A stretch of DNA of 45,351 nucleotides. Source: DATCLS01 sp036563805 (GTDB lineage Bacteria > Actinomycetota > Acidimicrobiia > Acidimicrobiales > VFJN01). How positions within the stretch are numbered: the stretch's first letter is position 1; every line of letters begins with the position of its first letter. Below are positions 16,716-23,686 of the stretch, piece after piece. The stretch lies in the NCBI GenBank assembly GCA_036563805.1, contig DATCLS010000005.1:1-45351 (forward strand). Direction: 5' to 3'. The translations under genes were made by a program, and so were the position numbers. The notes beneath the pieces are model-generated. The model saw only the letters and a program-made list of their open reading frames with translations. It made no database searches and was not told the origin of the DNA.

Positions 16716-19700
16716 GTGCACGCTGACGCCCCCAGAGCCACGCCCCGGGCCGCGGAGGCAGCGCGGGGCCGCGGGCGCGCCGGCGGCCCGACCCCGCCCG
16801 GCGTCGACCTTGTGGCCGACCCCGTCCTCGACTGGCTGGCCGCGTCGCCGTCCGCCGCCGCCCGCGAGGCCGCCGACGCCGTGCGCCGGGCGCAGCGGGC
16901 GATCGCCACCCGCGACCCCGACCGGGTCCTGATCGTCCAGGGCGGCCTCGGCACCGGCCGCACGCTGGTGGGGCTCCAGCGGGTGGCCTGGCTGCTGGCG
17001 GGCGGGCCGGGCCGGGCCGACGGCGCCCACGACGGGGCCGGGGCGGGCGCTGTGGGTGCGGCGGGGTCCGAGGGCGCGGTCGGGGTCGGCGGGGCGCGCA
17101 ACGGCGCCGGCCGACCCGACGGGTCAGGCCGGCCGCTCGAGCCCAGCGACGTCCTGATCATCGGGCCGCACGCCACGTTCGTTCGCTACCTGGCCACCGT
17201 CGTCCCCGCCTACGCCGACCAGGGGCCGGTCCGGCTGCCGATCACCGCGCTCGGTCCCCGGGTGCGGGTGACCCGCATCGACCCGCCGCCGCTGCGTCGG
17301 CTCAAGGGCGACCGGCGGATGCTCCGGGTCATCGTCGCCGCGCTCCGCAACCGGCAGCGGGTCGACCAGGGGCCGATCGAGCTGCGGATCGACGGCCGCA
17401 TCGTCCGGGTCGACGGGTCCCGCATCGCCGCCCGGGCCCGCCAGCTCGGCGGGCGCCCCCACAACGAGGCCGGGCGCGACCTGCGGTCCTTCCTCATCGA
17501 CGAGCTGCGGGCCCTGACCGCCCGGGGCGTGCGGGGCCTCGAGGCCAGCGCCCGCAACGAGCTGGCCCGGGCCGTCGACGCCTACCTCGAGCACGCCTGG
17601 CCCACCCTGACCCCGCAGGCGTTCCTCGTCGACCTGCTGTCGACGCCCCGCCAGCTCACGGCGGCCGCCGCCGGCCTGCTCAACGACGACGAGATCGAGA
17701 TGCTGGCCATCCCCGAGGGGACCCGGGTCGGGGCGTGGCAGTGGTCGGCCGAGGACGTGCCCTTGCTCGACGCGGCCGACGTGCTCCTCAACGGGCCGCC
17801 CGCCACCTACCGGCACATCGTGGTCGACGAAGCGCAGGACCTGTCGCCCATGCAGCTCGAGTCGGTCCGGCGCCGGTCGAGGACCGGTGCGATGACCCTG
17901 CTCGGCGATCTGGCCCAGGGCACCAGCCCATGGGCGCACCACTCGTGGGACGAGGTGGCGCTGCACGTGCGGCGCGACCGGGTCCCGACCGAGGTGGTCG
18001 AGCTCGACCTCGACTACCGGCTGCCTGCCCACGTGCACGAGGTGGCCGCCCGGCTGCTCGACGTGGTGGCGCCCGGCCGGCCGGTGCCCCGGCCGGTGCG
18101 GGGGCTCGACCGCGGGTCGCGGGGCTCGGGGGCGGGCTCCGCCGGCGCCGCCATCGACGTCGTCGAGGCCTCGGTCGACATCGCCGAGGCCGTCATCAAG
18201 ACCGTCAAGGACCTGCTGGCCGCCGTGGGCCCCGACGGGGTCGTCGGCGTGATCGTGGCCGCCCGCCAGCGGGCCCGCGTGGCCGCCGCCCTCGAGCGGG
18301 CCGGGCTCCACTGGTCGCCCGAGCTGCGGGGCGGCCCGGCGCCGGTGCTGCTGCTGTCGCCGGCGGCCGCCAAGGGCCTCGAGGTCGACGCGGCCGTGGT
18401 GGTCGAGCCCGAGCGGATCGTCGGCGAGTCCGAGCACGGGCTGCGGGCCCTGCTGGTCGCCATCACCCGGGGGACCCAGCGCCTGGCGCTCGTCCACCAG
18501 GAGCGCCTGCCGGCCGAGCTGGGGTCGCTCGACCCGCCGGCGCTGCCCGAGGTGGAGGCGGAGCCCGAGCCGGGGCTGGCGGCCGCGCCCGAGCCGGAGC
18601 TGGCGGCCGACGCCGGGCCCGAGCTGGCGGCGTCGGTGGCGCCGGAGCCCGGCGCCGAGCCGCCGGCGTGGGGGGCGTCGCCGTCCGAGCCGGCCGTGTC
18701 GGTCAAGCCCGGTGCCGAGTCGGAGCGGGCGGCCTCGCCGTCCGGGGCGTCGGTCGAGTCCCCATCGGCGTCGGGGGCGTCGCCGTCCGAGCTGGCCGTG
18801 TCGGTCGAGCCCGGTGCCGAGTCGGAGCGGGCGGCCTCGCCGTCTGGGGCGCCACCCGAGTCCGACGTCGGGTCGGCCTCTCCGGCCCGGCCGGGCGACC
18901 CCCCGTCGGGGGCTTCGCCGGAGCCGACGGCCGCGCCCGCAGGGCGGGCGCCCGAGCGGCCGTCCGGCGGGCCGCGGTCGGAGGCGCCGCCGTCGCGGCC
19001 GGGGTCCCGGCCGTCCGAGCGGCCGGAGCGCCCCGATCGGCCGCCGTTCGACCACCGTGCGGGCCGGGCCCGTCGGCCGCTGGCCAACCCGTCCGGCTCG
19101 GGCCGGGCCGAGGCGGCGCCGACGGGCCGCGCCGCCCGCCCCGTGGACCCCCGCCGGGATCCGGAGCAGGTCGAGCCGCCCCGGGCCCGCCGGGCCGCCC
19201 GCCGCCAGGCCATCGGCCGCGACGCGCCCCCGCCGGACCGCCGCGAGCGCCGCCCCCGCCCCGACCGCTCGGCCGAGCGCACCGCGCCGGCTGCGTCCCC
19301 GCCGCCGGCTCCGGGCGGTGGGAGCCCCGAGCCCGCGGCCCCGCCGCCGGCCGACCAGCCGGTGATCGGCGGCAGCGGCGGCCCGGAGACCGCCTCGCCC
19401 CTCGTCGACACGCCGGCGTTCGGCACGGGCGCCGCCGGGGTGCGCCCTCCGTCCGGGGAGCGCTCCCCGGAGCCGCCGCCCGCGCCCCGACCCGCCCGCA
19501 ACCCCGGGGGCCTGACCTACGACGAGGTCCCAGCCGACCCGCCGCCCCTGGGGGCGCCGGTCGCCCTGGGCCCGTCCCCGATCGGCGGCTCGCCGCCAAC
19601 GCCCGTCGACGCCGCGCCCGATCCGGCGGCCGTCGACCTCGACGGCCCGTTGCGCCCCGACGTCGGGCCCGGCGACCGGCAGGCGGCGGAGCCCGCCGAG

Positions 19701-22700
19701 CCGCCGCCTGCGCCCGCGACCGGCGCCCCGGCCGACCCGAACGGCGGAGCGCCGGCCGGCCCACCGCCGTCGTCCGCCGCGTCCGTGGGGCCTGGTGCTG
19801 AGGCTTCGCCGGCGTTGCCGTCTGGTGGGCCTGCGGTGGACCGGCCCGAGCCGTCGCGTCCTTCGCCGGGTGCGCCGTCGCCCGCGCCGGCTGCCCAGGG
19901 GTCGCCCGCCGCGCCGGACCGGCCGCAGCCTGCGCCGCCCGGCGCGCGGTCGCCCGAGAGTCCACCGTCGTCACCGCCTGTGCCGCCGTCTGCGGCCGAG
20001 GCGCCGGGTCGCACGCAGTCGGCCGAGCCCTCGCCCGCACCGGCTGCCCAGGGTCCGACCGCCCCGCCGCCCGCACCACCCGGTGCGGCGGCGCCGGACC
20101 GGCCACCGTCGTCCCAGCCCATGCCGCCGTCTGCGGCTGCCCAGGGCCCGTCAGGCTCGCCGAGCGCCACGCGCCCGCCGTCTGCGGCCGCGGCCCCGGG
20201 CGGTTCGCAGCCGCGTCAGCCCTCGTCGACGTCGTCCCCCGCCTCGCCCGCTGAGGCGGGCGCCGCCGTCCCGTCGCCAGGTGGGCAGCCACCGCAGTCG
20301 GCGCCACCCGCCCCACCCGGTGCGCAGCCGGACCGCCCGCCGACCTCGCCGGGTGCGCCGTCGCCCGCGCCGGCCGACCGGGGGGCTGCGGGCGTGTCCA
20401 ACGTGCGGCACCCCGCGTCGCCTGGTGCGGGGTCGCCGGCCGGCCCGGCGTCGCCGCCTGCGCCCCCGGCCCCGGGCGAGCAGGGGCAGCCCTGGCTGCC
20501 GCCGTCGTCGCCACCGCAGCCCGCCCCGGCGCCCGCAGAGCCGGCGCGGGGCGGCCCGGCGGGCCAGCCACCGTCCCCGCCGCCGGCGCCCGCCGAGTCC
20601 GGCGCCGGCCAGCCGCCCGGGCCGGCGGACGACGCACCGCAGCTCTCCTTCCGGAGCGACCGGGCCCCCGGCCCCGCCGAGCGCCGGGCCGGCCCGGTCG
20701 AGCGGCCGCCGGCGGGCCCGCCCCCGGCTCTCGCCGGCGCGGCGCCCGACGCCGCGCCCAGCCCCACCGACACGACCCCCGCGTCCCGGCCCGAGCCCCC
20801 GGGTCCGGGCGCTCCGCCCCCTGCGCCGGCGTCGGCCTCCGCACCCGGAGACCCGGCGGCGGATCGCACCGAGATCATGTCCGCCCCGCCGCCGGCCCCC
20901 TCGGACGGCGAGAACACGGAGATCATGTCTGCCACCTCGGAGCACACGTCCGACCGGACGGAGGTCATGCCGGCCATCCCGTCGAGCCCCGACTACGTGG
21001 GCGGCCCGCCCCCGAGCGGCCCGCCGAGCGCGGACCGTCGGCGGCCGACGGAGGTGACGGCCGACCGGCCGGACCCGGCGCGCCCTGCCGGCCCCCAGCC
21101 GCCGGCACCGCCCGGACCGACGAGCGGCGATCAGTGGCCGGCCCCCAGCCCGGCCGACCGGGCGCCGGCTCCGCCCGTCAGCGGCGACCAGTGGCCGGCG
21201 GTCGGGTCGACGCCCCAGCCCCCGGCGCCGCCGGCGAGCCACGACGTGCCGCCCGGGCCACCGAGCCCGACCGGGGGTTCGCCGTCCGTCGGCGACCACG
21301 TGAGCGGCGACCAGTGGCCGGCCCCGCCCGCTGGACCCGCCGGCTCCGGTGCGGCGTCCGTGAGCGGGGACGCCTGGCCCGCGCCCGCCGGCCGCCCGAA
21401 CCCGGGGCGGGGCGAGGCTCCGGCCGCCTCGCCGGCCGGCCCCGGCTCGCCCGCGGGCCTCGGCGGTGGCCCGATGAGCGGCGATGCCTGGCCGGCGGTC
21501 GGCCGTGCGGGGGCGGGGCCGGCGGCGGAAGCTTCCTCCGCGTCGCCGCCCGCCGCCGGTGCCCCGCCCGTGAGCGGCGATGCCTGGCCGGCGCCCGCCG
21601 GTGCTGCCGGTGGGCCCGTGCGCGACGCCCGCGGGGAGGTCCGCGGCGAGAGCCCGCCGGCGTCGCCGGAGGCCCAGGGGCGCGCCCCTGCGAGCAGCGA
21701 CCGCTGGCCCGCGGCCGGTGATCCGGCGACCCGGATGCCGAGCGGCGACACCTGGCCGGCGGGCGGTCGCGAAGAGCGTGATCTCGCCAGCCGGCCGACG
21801 ACGTCGCCCGCGCCCCCGGTGGCCGACGGGCCGCCGGTCCCGGGCGATCGTCCGCCGGTCCCCGACGATCGTCCGCCGGCGCCGAGCCGGCCGGCGAGGT
21901 CCGAGTCGGATCCGGCGAGCGGCGACCGCTGGTCCGCGGCGGGGCGGCCCGGGCCGGCCACGCCGCCCGGCGGTCCGGTGAGCGGTGAGAGCTGGCCGGC
22001 AGTGGCTGGGCAGGAGCCCGGCACCCGCGGTCCGGCGACCACGGGCGGCCGTGCACCCGAGCCGGGACGGCCGGCCCGTCCGACGCATCCGACGTCTCCG
22101 ACCCCTCCGACGCCGACCGGCGAGCCGGTGACGGGCGACGCCTGGCCGGCCGCGGGCGGGGACGTCCAGCGGGGGAGCGGCGCGCCGTCCAGACCGCCGG
22201 CCGCCGGCCCCGCCGGCGGCGCGCCCACCGATGAGGGCCGACGGGCCGAGCGCGGGCGCCGTCCGGCCGGCCCGCCGCCGGAGCCGCGCCCGGCCTCCGG
22301 TCCGATGAGCGGCGACGCCTGGCCCGCCGTGCGGATCGGCAGCGGGCCGCCGGCGCCGCCCGAGCCGGTGTCGAGCGGCGACGCCTGGCCGCCGGCCGTG
22401 CTCGGGCCCGACGAGCCGACGAACGAGCTGCCGGCCCTCGAGGCCGGGCTGCTGGGTCCGTTCCCGCCAGTGCCGCCCCCGCCGTCCCGGGGCCAGGGCG
22501 AGTCGCCGCCGACGGGCGAGCCCCCGGGCCCGAGCCCGAACCCGAGGACGTCGGACGGCGAGACCGTGGCCGGCGACGCCTCGTGGGGCGAGCCGGTCTG
22601 GAACGACTCGGCGACCGACGACCCGCCGACGCCGGCGGTCGACTGGCGCAAGTCCATCCCCCGGGAGTTCGTCGCCCGCTCCTCGGCGTCGAAGCTGCGC

Positions 22701-23141
22701 CGCGACCCGAGCGCGGCGGGGGACACCGGCGAGCGCCCGGCGCCCCCGGCCGCGTCGGCCTCGGCGGGGCCGGCGAGCCCGGCCGCCGCGGGCGGCCTCA
22801 ACGGCGTCAACGGCAACCCCAGCCGGCGGGATCCCCGGACCGGCGCCGACGACGGCGAGCGGCGCCGCGCCCGGACGCCCGCCGGCCCGGCCGGGTCCTC
22901 GGGGGACGCCGACCTGCCACCCCCGGCCGACGATGGACCCTGGAACGAGCTGGACCGCGAGATCGCCCGCGCCCTGGCGGCCACGCTGGCAGGGAAGCTG
23001 TCGCGCTACGTGACGGGCCCGATCCTGCCGCTGGTGGCCGACGAGCTGGCCCGCCTGCTCGGCAGCCGCTCGGCCCAGTCCCGCCAGGGCGACGCTCCCG
23101 CCCCCGCCGAGGACACCCGACCTCCGACCGACAACCCCTGA
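16716..23141 (+). CDS. Giant HelD/HelR-like SF1 ATPase fused to a ~1,540-residue disordered repeat tail
   Basis: A 2,141-residue protein. Residues about 50-600 match the motor core of RNA-polymerase-recycling ATPases HelD/HelR: Walker A GGLGTGRT at 76-83 with Arg82 where Lys is canonical, VLIIGPHATFVRYL, Walker B DEAQ at 371-374, LLGDLAQG (motif III), VVELDLDYRLP (motif IV), KGLEVDAAVVVEP (motif V) and VAITRGTQRLALVH (motif VI). Only ~70 residues precede Walker A, so the N-terminal coiled-coil arm that HelD-type proteins insert into the RNA polymerase channel is absent. The rest is Pro/Ala/Gly/Ser-rich with three TE[IV]M motifs, some 13 SGDxWPA-like motifs, and a final ordered-looking helix pair (WNELDREIARAL, KLSRYVTGPILPLVADELARLL). 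The GTG start is assigned by frame only. It may bind RNA polymerase or act as a scaffold; the role is unknown. Confidence 0.88.
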   Translation: MHADAPRATPRAAEAARGRGRAGGPTPPGVDLVADPVLDWLAASPSAAAREAADAVRRAQRAIATRDPDRVLIVQGGLGTGRTLVGLQRVAWLLAGGPGRADGAHDGAGAGAVGAAGSEGAVGVGGARNGAGRPDGSGRPLEPSDVLIIGPHATFVRYLATVVPAYADQGPVRLPITALGPRVRVTRIDPPPLRRLKGDRRMLRVIVAALRNRQRVDQGPIELRIDGRIVRVDGSRIAARARQLGGRPHNEAGRDLRSFLIDELRALTARGVRGLEASARNELARAVDAYLEHAWPTLTPQAFLVDLLSTPRQLTAAAAGLLNDDEIEMLAIPEGTRVGAWQWSAEDVPLLDAADVLLNGPPATYRHIVVDEAQDLSPMQLESVRRRSRTGAMTLLGDLAQGTSPWAHHSWDEVALHVRRDRVPTEVVELDLDYRLPAHVHEVAARLLDVVAPGRPVPRPVRGLDRGSRGSGAGSAGAAIDVVEASVDIAEAVIKTVKDLLAAVGPDGVVGVIVAARQRARVAAALERAGLHWSPELRGGPAPVLLLSPAAAKGLEVDAAVVVEPERIVGESEHGLRALLVAITRGTQRLALVHQERLPAELGSLDPPALPEVEAEPEPGLAAAPEPELAADAGPELAASVAPEPGAEPPAWGASPSEPAVSVKPGAESERAASPSGASVESPSASGASPSELAVSVEPGAESERAASPSGAPPESDVGSASPARPGDPPSGASPEPTAAPAGRAPERPSGGPRSEAPPSRPGSRPSERPERPDRPPFDHRAGRARRPLANPSGSGRAEAAPTGRAARPVDPRRDPEQVEPPRARRAARRQAIGRDAPPPDRRERRPRPDRSAERTAPAASPPPAPGGGSPEPAAPPPADQPVIGGSGGPETASPLVDTPAFGTGAAGVRPPSGERSPEPPPAPRPARNPGGLTYDEVPADPPPLGAPVALGPSPIGGSPPTPVDAAPDPAAVDLDGPLRPDVGPGDRQAAEPAEPPPAPATGAPADPNGGAPAGPPPSSAASVGPGAEASPALPSGGPAVDRPEPSRPSPGAPSPAPAAQGSPAAPDRPQPAPPGARSPESPPSSPPVPPSAAEAPGRTQSAEPSPAPAAQGPTAPPPAPPGAAAPDRPPSSQPMPPSAAAQGPSGSPSATRPPSAAAAPGGSQPRQPSSTSSPASPAEAGAAVPSPGGQPPQSAPPAPPGAQPDRPPTSPGAPSPAPADRGAAGVSNVRHPASPGAGSPAGPASPPAPPAPGEQGQPWLPPSSPPQPAPAPAEPARGGPAGQPPSPPPAPAESGAGQPPGPADDAPQLSFRSDRAPGPAERRAGPVERPPAGPPPALAGAAPDAAPSPTDTTPASRPEPPGPGAPPPAPASASAPGDPAADRTEIMSAPPPAPSDGENTEIMSATSEHTSDRTEVMPAIPSSPDYVGGPPPSGPPSADRRRPTEVTADRPDPARPAGPQPPAPPGPTSGDQWPAPSPADRAPAPPVSGDQWPAVGSTPQPPAPPASHDVPPGPPSPTGGSPSVGDHVSGDQWPAPPAGPAGSGAASVSGDAWPAPAGRPNPGRGEAPAASPAGPGSPAGLGGGPMSGDAWPAVGRAGAGPAAEASSASPPAAGAPPVSGDAWPAPAGAAGGPVRDARGEVRGESPPASPEAQGRAPASSDRWPAAGDPATRMPSGDTWPAGGREERDLASRPTTSPAPPVADGPPVPGDRPPVPDDRPPAPSRPARSESDPASGDRWSAAGRPGPATPPGGPVSGESWPAVAGQEPGTRGPATTGGRAPEPGRPARPTHPTSPTPPTPTGEPVTGDAWPAAGGDVQRGSGAPSRPPAAGPAGGAPTDEGRRAERGRRPAGPPPEPRPASGPMSGDAWPAVRIGSGPPAPPEPVSSGDAWPPAVLGPDEPTNELPALEAGLLGPFPPVPPPPSRGQGESPPTGEPPGPSPNPRTSDGETVAGDASWGEPVWNDSATDDPPTPAVDWRKSIPREFVARSSASKLRRDPSAAGDTGERPAPPAASASAGPASPAAAGGLNGVNGNPSRRDPRTGADDGERRRARTPAGPAGSSGDADLPPPADDGPWNELDREIARALAATLAGKLSRYVTGPILPLVADELARLLGSRSAQSRQGDAPAPAEDTRPPTDNP
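18671..18851 (+). repeat. 102-nt tandem duplication inside the giant gene
   Basis: The segment beginning GGGGGCGTCGCCGTCCGAGC at 18671 recurs at 18773 with 3 differences over 79 nt. It encodes two copies of a motif of the form GASPSE.AVSV.PGAESERAASPSGA. The 102-nt period keeps the frame (34 codons). The low divergence indicates recent slippage or unequal recombination in the tail region. Confidence 0.8.
21120..22400 (+). repeat. Array of SGDxWPA short motifs in the tail of the giant gene
   Basis: Thirteen copies of a 7-residue motif are spaced irregularly by about 8-60 residues: three SGDQWPA, then SGDAWPA copies, and variants SSDRWPA, SGDTWPA, SGDRWSA, SGESWPA, TGDAWPA and SGDAWPP; a degenerate AGDASWGEPVW follows near 22570. 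The linkers are Pro/Gly/Ala-rich and poorly repeated, so the motif itself, with its invariant Trp, is what is kept. This is typical of a multivalent short linear motif in a disordered chain. Confidence 0.85.
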
Positions 23142-23686
23142 CCTCCGATCGCCCGGCACCGCTGGGCGACGACCACCTGAGCCAGGCTGCTCGCCGGAAC
23201 CGCCGGGGCGGGCCAGGCGGTGTCGGCGGTGGGTGGGGTCTGCGCCCCGGCTCGTCGTCGGGGCCGGCCATGCGGTCGGCTGTGACGGTCGTGCAGCGGC
23301 ACAGGAGGTGCCGTTGTCCTGGTTGGTCTCCCCGCGCCGCCGCAGCTCGGTGGCGACTCGTTCGCCCGTCAGCGGGTCCAACCAGGCCGTTGAGCGCCCG
23401 GTTGCCCCGGAACGGATGGGACACGTGCGCGGGGCGGCGCGGTCGGCGGCCGCTTGGTCTTCGGCGCCGTCTTCGCCGACGACCGATTGCCGGTGGAACA
23501 GACGTTCGCCCGTCGATTTGGGCACTGGTCCCGACTCCACCGACCGTTCGTCGCAAGCTCCTTGACTTGTTTCCGACGCGCGTGTAGAGATTTCCGGGTA
23601 CCGCATCGAGCAGGTCCCGCCCGTGGGCGTGTCGGCGACAAGGTCGGGGGCGAGCTCGCCAGCGTGATGGTTGCTAGGGGGAGGCC
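23142..23686. other. Intergenic region with a possible decayed gene fragment
   Basis: No intact gene is seen in 545 bp. On the minus strand around 23310-23400, one frame reads WLDPLTGERVATELRRR, which resembles the conserved DPxTGxRxxxxL segment of DUF222/13E12-repeat HNH proteins. The flanking residues do not continue convincingly in one frame, as expected for a remnant. A promoter for the following kinase gene is proposed at 23562-23590. Confidence 0.4.
23562..23590 (+). promoter_or_regulatory. Putative sigma-A-type promoter of the orphan histidine kinase
   Basis: TTGACT (23562-23567) is followed after exactly 17 bp by TAGAGA (23585-23590). Five of six -35 bases match consensus; the -10 box keeps T1, A2 and A4. 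The start codon lies about 95 nt downstream and has the strong ribosome-binding site GGGGGAGG (23677-23684). Confidence 0.5.

Noticed and set aside
16716..23141. A modular polyketide or peptide synthase, suggested by size and Pro-rich linkers
   Set aside because: No ketosynthase, adenylation, condensation or carrier motif is present; the only domain recognised is the ATPase core.
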